This document shows, piece by piece, positions 49,831 through 58,781 of a DNA stretch of 64,000 bases. This DNA is from DATLNF01 sp046590575. Lineage in GTDB: Bacteria > Actinomycetota > Actinomycetes > BP-191. How positions within the stretch are numbered: the stretch's first letter is position 1; the number at the start of each line of letters is the position of its first letter. Below the pieces are notes generated by a model. It made no database searches. It was not told where the DNA came from and was given only the letters and a program-made list of their open reading frames with translations. Both the position numbers and the translations under genes were made by a program. Location of the stretch: assembly GCA_046590575.1 (NCBI GenBank), contig JBKJUS010000169.1:1-64000 (forward strand), read 5' to 3'.

Positions 49831-52395
49831 GTGCCGCAGGGTCGTGACGACCTACCATCCGGATCTGTGGCGGCCATTCCCCTGTCCAGGCGTGAGCGTG
49901 AGGTGCTCGATGCCCTGGCGGACCGCCGGACGAACGCCGAGATCGCGGCGCAGCTGTTCCTCTCCGTCCGTACCGTCGAGACACATGTCTCCGCGTTGCT
50001 GCGCAAGTTCGACGCCCCCAACCGGCGTGCGCTGGCCGACAGCGCCCGACAGCGCGGGTCCCTGAGCAGATCGAGTCGAGGACCCGACCTGCCCGCAGAC
50101 TTCCCGCCGCTGACGAGCCTCGACGTCGCGACGCACAACCTGCCTGAGCAGGCCGCGCCGTTCATCGGCCGGGAGGCCGAGCTGGCGGGTCTGGTCGACG
50201 CCGTGCGGGCGCACCGGCTGGTGACGCTGACCGGCTTCGGCGGGATGGGCAAGACCCGGCTCGCGCTGCAGGCGGCAGCCGAGCTGGTCGGTGACCCAGG
50301 CGTCGGAGCGGTGTGGTTCGTCGACCTGTCTGCCGTGACCGACCCCGTCCTGGTGCCCGCACGGGTCGCCGAGGCCGTGGGTGTCCGCTACGGCGCCGAC
50401 GACCCGGCGGACGCTTTGGTCGCCGCGTTGACGGCGTCGCCGGCGCTGCTGGTGCTGGACAACCTCGAGCAGGTGAAGGGCTGCGCGCCGTTCGTCGCAG
50501 ATCTCGTCAGTCGCGCGACACGATCGAGAATCTTGGCCACGAGCCGCGAGCCGCTGCGGGTCCGCTCGGAGCGTCAGGTCGAGTTGGCGCCGATGTCGTT
50601 GCCGGACCCGGCGGGGCCGCCGCCGACCGCGGAGCAGCTGTCGGCCTTCGAGGCGGTGCGCTTCTTCGTTGACCGGGCGTGCGCCGTGCGCGCCGACTTG
50701 GCCGTCACGAACGAAACAGCGCCTGCGGTGGCGGCGATCTGCGCCCGACTCGACGGGCACCCGCTGGCCCTGGAGCTGGCGGCTGCACGGACGAAGGTGC
50801 TCAGCTTCGACAAGCTGCTGGTCCGCCTCGACTCCGCACTCGGAATCCTTACCGGCGGAAGTCGCGATATGCCGGAGCGGCACCAGACGCTGCGGGCGAC
50901 CATCGCCTGGTCCTACGACGGGCTGGGCTCCGATGAGCAGCGGCTGCTCGCCCGCATGTCGGTGCTGCCTGCCCCGGCGGACTTCGAGATGGTCGAGGCG
51001 GTCGGCGGTGGCGACCTCGACGTACTCGACCTCCTCGAGATCCTCGTCGACCGGAGCCTCGTGCGGACCAGCGAAATGGGCGGCGACACCCGGTACGGGC
51101 TGCTCGTGAGCATCCGCGACTACGCCGCCGAGCACCTCGACGACCAAGAGAAGGCCGACTGCCAGGACCGGCACGCCCAGCAGGTGCTGGACATCTTCAC
51201 CCGCCCTCGGCCGTGGGACACGGCGAAACACCTCGTCGCCCGCGAGCTCCCCCAGCTCCGGGCAGCCTGGGAGCACCTGCGGTCGACTGGCGCCGACGCG
51301 GACGCGGTTGCCCTCGCCGTGAGAGTGGAGGACGGGCTGTTACACCAGGGCCTGACCCTCGACGCGCTCTCGTGGTCGCAGGAGGCCGAGAAGCTCACTC
51401 GCGACCCGGCTCAGCGGGCCTTGCTCTCCTGCATCGCGTACGTAGCCTTGAGTATCCTCGGCCGCGCGGACCAAGCGAGTGAGGTCGGCGGTGCGGGCCT
51501 CGATCAGGCCAGGATTAGCGGCGATCCCGAGGTGCACGCGAACCTGCTGGTGATGGTCGCGGCGCGCGCTGATAGCCGCGCCGCCCTCACCGCCTACGTC
51601 GAGGAGTACGCGCAGCTGAAGCCGCAGCTCGATCCCGCGACGGCGCTGAACTGCGACAGCGAGCTGGCCAACAGCGCGGCCACTGCTCTGCGCCTCGTCG
51701 ACCCGGTCGAAGCCGAGCGCTTCTCCCGAGCAGCCCTCAACGCCGGACTGCCGCAGAGGAAGGTCCACCAGGTCAGGCTGGCGCGCACCCTGATCGACCA
51801 GGGCCGAGGGGCCGAGGCCTGGACCGTACTCGAGGAAGTGCAAGACCCTGCAGTCTTCGATGGAATGGCCGCGTGGGAGGTCATCGGCGAGGTGGCGTCC
51901 GCCGCTGCGCTGCTGCTGCTCGGGAAGCCCCAGCGGGCCGGCGAGCTAGCGGCGCGGGCGTGGGAGCGCGTGGTCGCGCTGTCCTTTCAGCCGACCGGCG
52001 CCACGATGGTCCTTGCAGGTGTCGCCGCCTTGCGCCAGTCCGATCGCGGCGAGGCGCTGCAGCTCCTCGAACGCGGCCTCGCCCGACTGCCCGCCGACGC
52101 CGTCGCCGACGCCGCGATGCTGAAGTGGCGGCGGGCCATCATGCTCCATCGCCTCGGCCGCACCGACGAAGCCGCCATCGACATCGCGACAGCCCGCGAG
52201 GTCCTCGAGGCGCGGGAGATGCTCCTGCTCGAACTCATCGGCTGCCTCGGCGCAGAAGCCGTCATCACCACCGACGACGATGTCGCTGCTGGGCTGCTCG
52301 ACCGCATCGCCGCGCAGCGAGGCCCGTGGGTGCTGCCGTTCGACCTCGACACCGACCTGCGCGAGGTCGAGCGCCGGCTGGGCCGTCAGCCATGA
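49831..52395 (+). CDS. STAND-type regulator with N-terminal LuxR HTH
   Basis: An 854-residue regulator with the LuxR HTH first (IPLSRREREVLDALADRRTNAEIAAQLFLSVRTVETHVSALLRKF, about residues 16-60), followed by an NB-ARC-like ATPase (FIGREAEL near 110; Walker A GFGGMGKTR near 132; LLVLDNLEQ) and a long TPR-like helical part. In LAL proteins the HTH is last, so this is the reversed arrangement. It should sense a ligand with the C-terminal repeats and switch through ATP. GTG 49831 is taken as the start; GTG 49867 would remove 12 residues. No clear ribosome site for either. Target genes unknown. Confidence 0.85.
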   Translation: MPQGRDDLPSGSVAAIPLSRREREVLDALADRRTNAEIAAQLFLSVRTVETHVSALLRKFDAPNRRALADSARQRGSLSRSSRGPDLPADFPPLTSLDVATHNLPEQAAPFIGREAELAGLVDAVRAHRLVTLTGFGGMGKTRLALQAAAELVGDPGVGAVWFVDLSAVTDPVLVPARVAEAVGVRYGADDPADALVAALTASPALLVLDNLEQVKGCAPFVADLVSRATRSRILATSREPLRVRSERQVELAPMSLPDPAGPPPTAEQLSAFEAVRFFVDRACAVRADLAVTNETAPAVAAICARLDGHPLALELAAARTKVLSFDKLLVRLDSALGILTGGSRDMPERHQTLRATIAWSYDGLGSDEQRLLARMSVLPAPADFEMVEAVGGGDLDVLDLLEILVDRSLVRTSEMGGDTRYGLLVSIRDYAAEHLDDQEKADCQDRHAQQVLDIFTRPRPWDTAKHLVARELPQLRAAWEHLRSTGADADAVALAVRVEDGLLHQGLTLDALSWSQEAEKLTRDPAQRALLSCIAYVALSILGRADQASEVGGAGLDQARISGDPEVHANLLVMVAARADSRAALTAYVEEYAQLKPQLDPATALNCDSELANSAATALRLVDPVEAERFSRAALNAGLPQRKVHQVRLARTLIDQGRGAEAWTVLEEVQDPAVFDGMAAWEVIGEVASAAALLLLGKPQRAGELAARAWERVVALSFQPTGATMVLAGVAALRQSDRGEALQLLERGLARLPADAVADAAMLKWRRAIMLHRLGRTDEAAIDIATAREVLEAREMLLLELIGCLGAEAVITTDDDVAAGLLDRIAAQRGPWVLPFDLDTDLREVERRLGRQP

Positions 52396-52472
52396 CAGCG
52401 GCTGGGCCGTCGACGCCCGCAGGTGAGGTCTGGTCGGCTCTTGTTCGACCCAGCGCATGATCCACCTATGGC

Positions 52473-53897
<1,425 letters not shown>

Positions 53898-53972
53898 CCA
53901 TTCCTCCTCGTACCGGCTGCGCGGCGTGGCGAGACTGGGGAAGCTCGACGTACCCGACCTTAGTCCGGGTGG

Positions 53973-54010
53973 GTTACCCGCTCATGTCCCGGATGTTTCG
54001 CCGGTGTTAC
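53973..54010 (-). promoter_or_regulatory. Putative GlnR operator upstream of glnA
   Basis: Read toward glnA: GTAAC-n6-GAAAC-n6-GACAT-n6-GTAAC, with all three spacers exactly 6 bp. The first two elements match the GlnR a/b sites perfectly, the fourth is a good site and the third is degenerate. Position (76-113 bp before the start codon) suits activation or repression of glnA. GlnR binding is inferred. Confidence 0.7.
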
Positions 54011-54039
54011 GCCAGCTGAATGCGGTACGCCGTGATCGG

Positions 54040-54768
54040 TCAGCGCTGCTTCCCACGTGGCATCCGGCCCATTCCGGGCACCGGGCCCTTCGGAATCGGC
54101 ATCGCCATGCCGCCGACGGCCTTGAGCCGTGCCTCGAGGTCGTTGACCGCGCGTGGCTTGAGGTTGCGGGGCAGCTTCATGAGATGTGACTGAAGACGGT
54201 CGATGGCCACCTGCCCTTGGCCATCCCCGACCACAATGTCGTACAGCGGCGTGTCACCGATCAGCCGCCGGGTGCGGCGGAGCTCCGCGGTCAGCAGCTC
54301 CCTGGGACGCGACCCCGAGCCCTCCGCCACCAGGACCACTCCGGGCCGACCGACGACGCGGTGTACGAAGTCCTGCTGGCGAGTGACGCCGACCGCCGGC
54401 GTTACGTGCCACTGCCCGCGCATCGAGCCGAGCACGGCCGCCGCGGCGCCGGGCTGACCTTCCAACCCTGAGAACGCGGCGGCACTGGCCCGCCGCCCGG
54501 TCACCACCAATGCGGCCAGCAGGCTGAAGAGGACAGCAATGATCCCGAAGAGGACCGGCCGACCGAGAGCCAGTCCGATGCTGAAGATCGCAGCGAAGGT
54601 CACCGCGAAGGCGGCCACGACCAACGGGACGAACTTCTTGTCGGCGCGCGCGGTCGCCTTGATCGTCTGGCGGATCGCGGCGGATCGACGGGGTGCCTTG
54701 GGTGCCTTGGGTGCCTTGGGTGCTTTGCCGGGCTGAGCGGACGTGGGTGGCAGCGCCTTGGGTGACAT
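54040..54768 (-). CDS. DUF4191 membrane protein
   Basis: A 242-residue conserved actinobacterial membrane protein. After a Lys/Pro-rich start containing KAPKAPKAPKAP, two adjacent membrane helices (about 47-90) precede a cytosolic domain of about 150 residues (GMRGQWHVTPAVGVTR-like text, HRVVGRPGVVLVAEG, RRTRRLIGDTPLYDIVVGDG). The family is often found beside lipA/glnA in actinobacteria, as here; its function is unknown. It is co-directional with the acyltransferase gene upstream, 28 bp apart. Confidence 0.88.
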   Translation of the reverse strand: MSPKALPPTSAQPGKAPKAPKAPKAPRRSAAIRQTIKATARADKKFVPLVVAAFAVTFAAIFSIGLALGRPVLFGIIAVLFSLLAALVVTGRRASAAAFSGLEGQPGAAAAVLGSMRGQWHVTPAVGVTRQQDFVHRVVGRPGVVLVAEGSGSRPRELLTAELRRTRRLIGDTPLYDIVVGDGQGQVAIDRLQSHLMKLPRNLKPRAVNDLEARLKAVGGMAMPIPKGPVPGMGRMPRGKQR

Positions 54769-54796
54769 GCCGAACAGGATACGGGCGGGCCGGCCG

Positions 54797-55546
54797 CTAC
54801 TCGCCCGCGCCCGGCCGGCGGCCGCGGCGCTGCGCTTCCTCGAGCGTTGGCGCTGTCCCGCCGAGATGCGCCGGCATCCACCACGCGTCGTCCGGGCCCT
54901 CGGGCTTGTCCGGGTACGACGTCTGCGCCTGGTCCAGTAGGGCGCCCATGGCGGCCTTGAGAGCCGCGGTCACCGCCGCCGGGTCGTCACCAGGTGCCGG
55001 ATGCAGCGGCGCGCCGTACATCACGGTGATCGGCAGGTGCCGGGTGTAAGTCCGCTTGCGGCCCTTGGTCCACACCCGCTGGGAGCCCCAGACGACGGCC
55101 GGAACGAGGGGCACGCCCGCGTCGATCGCCATCCGGGCGGCACCGACCTTGAAGTCCTTCAGACAGAACGACGTGCTGATCGTGGCCTCTGGGAACATCC
55201 CGACGAGCTCACCGCGCCCCAGCGCGGCGACGGCCTCGAGGTAGGACGCCCCGCCCGCACCGGCCGACCGGTCGACCGGGATGTGGCGCATGCCGCGCAT
55301 CAGCGGTCCAGATATTTTGTGGTCGAAGACCTCCTTCTTGGCAAGGAAGCGCACGAGGCGCTTGCCACGCATCCGCGCGCCGTAGCCGACGAAGGCGAAG
55401 TCCAGATAGCCCACGTGGTTACACGAGATGACCGCGCCGCCGTTCCGCGGGATGTGCTCCGCACCTTCGACGGTGAAGCGCAGGTCGAGCGCGCGGAAGA
55501 GGCCCCGCGCGAACGAGACGACGGGGCGGTAGACGAGATCAGCCAT
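54797..55546 (-). CDS. 1-acyl-glycerol-3-phosphate acyltransferase (PlsC-like)
   Basis: A 249-residue acyltransferase of phospholipid synthesis, acting at the membrane. The four PlsC blocks are present: NHVGYLDFAFV (a variant of NHxSxxD, with His and Asp catalytic), the GMRHIPVDR block, FPEATISTS (block III, usually FPEGTRS) and VPLVPAVVWGS. The C-terminal tail is Pro/Gly-rich. ATG 55546 is chosen by homology; an in-frame ATG at 55588 would add 14 residues and neither has a strong ribosome site. Probably transcribed with the DUF4191 gene. Confidence 0.88.
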   Translation of the reverse strand: MADLVYRPVVSFARGLFRALDLRFTVEGAEHIPRNGGAVISCNHVGYLDFAFVGYGARMRGKRLVRFLAKKEVFDHKISGPLMRGMRHIPVDRSAGAGGASYLEAVAALGRGELVGMFPEATISTSFCLKDFKVGAARMAIDAGVPLVPAVVWGSQRVWTKGRKRTYTRHLPITVMYGAPLHPAPGDDPAAVTAALKAAMGALLDQAQTSYPDKPEGPDDAWWMPAHLGGTAPTLEEAQRRGRRPGAGE

Positions 55547-55621
55547 GCCGGGCAGGTTACGCCACCGTAGGTTAGATAGCCTCATCCGGCCAGCCACCCA
55601 CTGAGCTCGGGGAGTCGTGCC

Positions 55622-55984
55622 GTGACCGCAGTCCTCATTGCGCTGAGCATCGGTCTGCTGGCGGGGGTGCTGTCCGGGCTCTTCGGCATCGGCGGCGGCG
55701 TCGTGATGGTGCCGGCCCTCGTCCTGTTCCTCGGTCTCGGCCAGAAGTCCGCGATCGGCACGTCGCTGGGCGCGTTGATCCTGCCGGTCGCGGCGCTGTC
55801 GGTGCTGCAGTACTACCGGGCCGGCCACGTCGACGTACGCGTGTCCCTATTGCTCGCTGCCGGCATCTTCGCGGGCTCCTTATTGGGTGCCCGGGTCGCG
55901 CTCGGCACCAGCGACCAGGTGTTGCGTCGGCTCTTCGCGGTGCTGCTCGTAGCGACGGCGGTGCGCTTGTTCGTGGCGTCCTAG
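55622..55984 (+). CDS. Short TSUP/TauE-SafE family membrane protein
   Basis: A 120-residue membrane protein with about four helices. It corresponds to one repeat of the sulfite/organosulfonate exporter family: the start GLLAGVLSGLFGIGGGVVMVPALVLFLG and GTSLGALILPVAALSVLQYYRAGHVD are characteristic. Most members have two repeats (about 250 residues), so this one would have to dimerise. Substrate unknown. GTG 55622 follows GGGGAG. Confidence 0.85.
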   Translation: MTAVLIALSIGLLAGVLSGLFGIGGGVVMVPALVLFLGLGQKSAIGTSLGALILPVAALSVLQYYRAGHVDVRVSLLLAAGIFAGSLLGARVALGTSDQVLRRLFAVLLVATAVRLFVAS

Positions 55985-56026
55985 GGCCATGACTAGGCCC
56001 GCGGCGGACGGGCAAGAACTACGCAC

Positions 56027-56257
56027 ATGATCACTGCCTTGTTGTCCTCCCGCCTTCGCACCTGGGTCATGCTCGCTGTTGCCGCGCCCATCGGTGCGTG
56101 GGCTCTGGAGCGCGCCGCGGACGAGGTGGAGCGACGGCAAGGCGACTCGCGCGCGACTCGAACATTGCGCCGGGCCAGCTCGGCTGCTGACCGGGTCAGC
56201 CGCAGGAAGCGGACACGAACTGCGCGCCCGAGTTCCGCCGCGCCTCCGCAGCGCTGA
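56027..56257 (+). CDS. Small basic membrane protein
   Basis: A 76-residue protein: one hydrophobic N-terminal segment (LRTWVMLAVAAPIGAWALERAADEVE) followed by an Arg-rich tail (RRASSAADRVSRRKRTRTAR). This looks like a single-pass membrane protein with a basic cytosolic tail, conserved in style across actinobacteria. Ribosome site weak. Its last 62 bp overlap the 3' end of the oppositely oriented 56196-56423 gene. Confidence 0.55.
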   Translation: MITALLSSRLRTWVMLAVAAPIGAWALERAADEVERRQGDSRATRTLRRASSAADRVSRRKRTRTARPSSAAPPQR

Positions 56258-56423
56258 GGGCCGCAGCGGCGGTACGCCAATGGTCGCGCCGTGCATCATC
56301 AGCAATGACCGAACGCAGCGCATTCCGTCGGGCCTGGGACTGCAGGCCATGCGGCGCCGCCATGAGCATCGCCTGCTGTGCGAGCGATCCCGCGCGACCT
56401 GCGAGCACGAGGATGATGGTCAT
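56196..56423 (-). CDS. Small hypothetical protein, antisense overlap
   Basis: A 75-residue protein starting MTIILVLAGRAGSLAQQAML, with GGAGG 5 bp before the ATG, a better ribosome site than many genes here. The C-terminal half is Ala/Arg-rich helix. No family recognised. It shares 62 bp with the convergent 56027-56257 gene; both may be real, or one may be spurious. Confidence 0.5.
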   Translation of the reverse strand: MTIILVLAGRAGSLAQQAMLMAAPHGLQSQARRNALRSVIADDARRDHWRTAAAALSAAEARRNSGAQFVSASCG

Positions 56424-56496
56424 AGCTGCCTCCAAGGGGGAGTGGGCGCTTCGATGCAGCGTGCCGCTCCGCCATGACGGCGTCATGTCTGGCGTG

Positions 56497-57453
56497 TTAC
56501 GTCGCGGATAACGTTTGCGCTGCGCTCATCCGGGCGGTCATCGCCTGCTGGTAGAGCCGGCCGGCCCGGTAGGACGAACGCACGAGGGGTCCCGACTGCA
56601 CACCGAGGAAGCCGATGCGCATCGCCTCTGTGGCGAGCTCGTCGAACTCCGCCGGCTCGACGAAGCGGATCACCGGGTGGTGGCGTGAGGTCGGTCGGAG
56701 GTACTGCGTGATGGTGATCAGGTCGCATCCGGCGTCGTGCAGGTCCTGCAGCGCCACCTGCACTTCGTCGATCTCCTCGCCGAGCCCGAGGATGAGGTTG
56801 CTCTTGGTTACCAGACCCGCAACGCGCGCCCGCTCGATGACACCCAGCGAGGTCTCATAGGTGAAGGCCGGGCGTATCTCGCGGAAGAGCCGAGGCACGG
56901 TCTCGAGGTTGTGCGCCAGTACTTCGGGGTTCGACTCGAAGACATCGTCGAGCCGGGCGGGGTCGCCACCGAAATCCGGGATGAGCAGCTCCACCCCGCA
57001 GCCGGCCTGGAAGGAGTGGATCTGGCGCACCGTCTCGGCATAGAGCCATGCGCCGCCGTCCTCGAGATCGTCTCGAGCCACCCCGGTGACGGTGGCATAG
57101 CGCAGTCCCATCGAGCGCACGGACTCGGCGACCCGGCGTGGCTCGTCCCGGTCCAGCGGTGCCGGCTTTCCGGTGTCGATCTGGCAGAAGTCGCACCTGC
57201 GGGTGCACTGGTCGCCGCCGATGAGGAAGGTCGCCTCGCGGTCCTCCCAACATTCGTAGATGTTGGGGCAGCCGGCTTCCTGGCAGACCGTGTGAAGCCC
57301 CTCGCGCTCGACCAGCGCGCGCATCGCGGCGTACTCGGGCCCGGTCTTGAGCTTCACCTTGAGCCAGGGCGGCTTGCGCTCGATCGGGGTGGCGGCGTTG
57401 CGCACCTCGAGTCGCAACAGCTTGCGGCCGCCAGGCGCCGGGTGCTCAGACAC
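56497..57453 (-). CDS. lipA: Lipoyl synthase
   Basis: A 318-residue radical SAM enzyme inserting two sulfurs into protein-bound octanoyl groups. Both clusters are present: the auxiliary cluster motif CQEAGCPNIYEC and the SAM cluster motif CTRRCDFC. The conserved C-terminal RSSY supplies the serine ligand. GTG 57453 overlaps the lipB stop by 8 bp, so the two are translated together. It acts with LipB on the lipoyl domain of E2 proteins such as the one encoded at 62100-63545. Confidence 0.96.
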   Translation of the reverse strand: MSEHPAPGGRKLLRLEVRNAATPIERKPPWLKVKLKTGPEYAAMRALVEREGLHTVCQEAGCPNIYECWEDREATFLIGGDQCTRRCDFCQIDTGKPAPLDRDEPRRVAESVRSMGLRYATVTGVARDDLEDGGAWLYAETVRQIHSFQAGCGVELLIPDFGGDPARLDDVFESNPEVLAHNLETVPRLFREIRPAFTYETSLGVIERARVAGLVTKSNLILGLGEEIDEVQVALQDLHDAGCDLITITQYLRPTSRHHPVIRFVEPAEFDELATEAMRIGFLGVQSGPLVRSSYRAGRLYQQAMTARMSAAQTLSAT

Positions 57454-58114
57454 CGATCGCCACCAGTCCGACGTCGGCCGGGCTCGCGCCGATGATGGTG
57501 CGATTCCACACGCTGCCGAGATGTCGCTCAACGACGGGCAGCGCCTCGGCAACTGGGAGCGACCGGCCGAGCAGCACCGAGAGAGAGGTCACACCGGCAT
57601 CGCGAATCCCGCAGGGCACGATCGTGTCGTACGCCGTCAGATCGGGCTCGCAGTTGAGCGCGAAGCCGTGCATCGTCACGCCACGCGCCACCCGGATGCC
57701 GATCGCCGCGACCTTCGAAGCGCCGTCACCCACCCACACACCGCTCCGCCCATCGATCCGGGTTGCATCGCGCACCCCGAGCTCGAGACAGGTGCGGATC
57801 AGCACCTCCTCGACCCGTCGTACGTACGCGACGACGTCGACAATCGGCTCGAGTGACACGATGGGATAGCCGACCAGTTGACCGGGTCCGTGCCAGGTGA
57901 TCTTTCCGCCCCGGTCTACATCGATGACCGTGACGTCCCGTGCCGGGCGCTCGTCGGCATCGGTGCGGCGGCCGGCGGTGTAGACGGACGGGTGCTCCAA
58001 CAGAAGGCAGGTGTCACCGATCTCGCCCGCGACCCGGCGTTCGTGCAACTGCTGCTGCCACCGCCATGCCTCCTCATAGGGCACGACGCCGCCCCGGACG
58101 CAGGTCAGATCCAC
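57446..58114 (-). CDS. lipB: Octanoyl-[ACP]:protein N-octanoyltransferase
   Basis: A 222-residue enzyme moving octanoate from acyl carrier protein to lipoyl domains. Conserved text: LLLEHPSVYTAGRR, DRGGKITWHGPGQLVGYPI, the catalytic Lys in GASKVAAIGIRV, and the catalytic Cys in IVPCGIRDAGVTSLS. GTG 58114 fits the usual N-terminus (DLTCVRGGVVPYEEAW), but its GGAGG sits only 1-2 bp away, which is unusual. An ATG at 58186 would add 24 residues. Upstream of lipA in one operon. Confidence 0.93.
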   Translation of the reverse strand: MDLTCVRGGVVPYEEAWRWQQQLHERRVAGEIGDTCLLLEHPSVYTAGRRTDADERPARDVTVIDVDRGGKITWHGPGQLVGYPIVSLEPIVDVVAYVRRVEEVLIRTCLELGVRDATRIDGRSGVWVGDGASKVAAIGIRVARGVTMHGFALNCEPDLTAYDTIVPCGIRDAGVTSLSVLLGRSLPVAEALPVVERHLGSVWNRTIIGASPADVGLVAIGV

Positions 58115-58227
58115 CCCTCCAGGGTACGCGAGCGCACGGGGACCGGCTGCCAGAGCGGCGCCGTGATCGCTGTTGACACTTCGCATTACGATCGCCGCCC
58201 GTACTGACGACGTTGAAGGAGAGCGCA

Positions 58228-58671
58228 GTGACCGAGTCGCCCGACCGCCCGCGGGTAGACAGGGCTGCGCTCGCCAGTCGGGTACGCCCCTCGCTCGTGC
58301 TCGACGAACGGATGGCCCGTGCTCTGTTACAGGAGGCCGACCGGCTCGACGTCGGTCGTGGCGGCCGGTTCTCCGGCGGTCCGGCCGGGATCCAGGTCTG
58401 GACCGGACCATGGGACGCCGCTGGAGGCACGAAGCACGGGACGTCGGCCCATCTCGGGTCGGTGGACTGGACCTATGACACACCTGCGCGCAACTACGCG
58501 ACGGTGTACCGGTCGATGGTCACGCAAGCGGGGATCGACCGCGGAGAGACGACCGAGTCGATTCTGCGGACCGTCCTCGAGTTGGGAAATCTTAGTGTCG
58601 AGGGCCCGCGCATCGAGCAGGCACTGCCGCCGGCGCGCGACCCCTTCAAGGCAAGTGGCGGCGGCGAGTAG
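58228..58671 (+). CDS. Conserved hypothetical protein
   Basis: A 147-residue soluble protein with GGAG 6 bp before its GTG. Central text GGPAGIQVWTGPWDAAGG, then HLGSVDWTYDTPARNYATVYR, is aromatic-rich and Gly-rich; no signal peptide or membrane helix. I do not recognise the family. It is divergent from lipB with about 110 bp between them, so the two may share a control region, but a link to lipoate is not shown. Confidence 0.65.
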   Translation: MTESPDRPRVDRAALASRVRPSLVLDERMARALLQEADRLDVGRGGRFSGGPAGIQVWTGPWDAAGGTKHGTSAHLGSVDWTYDTPARNYATVYRSMVTQAGIDRGETTESILRTVLELGNLSVEGPRIEQALPPARDPFKASGGGE

Positions 58672-58781
58672 GCAACTGTCACTGCGGGGACACCGAGCAG
58701 TCGCCGCAATCGGGTCAATGCGCCGCGTGGATCGCCGACACTCCAAGCGCCATCTTGTCCCCGCGGCCCTGAGGATCCCTC

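Noticed and set aside
55555..55600. IdeR/DtxR-like iron box (TAGGTTAGATAGCCT) between the acyltransferase and TSUP genes
   Set aside because: Left half-site is good but the right half is shifted by one base and has mismatches; the flanking genes are not iron genes.
58170..58210. TTGACA-type promoter for the 58228 gene
   Set aside because: TTGACA is present but no -10 lies at 16-18 bp spacing.
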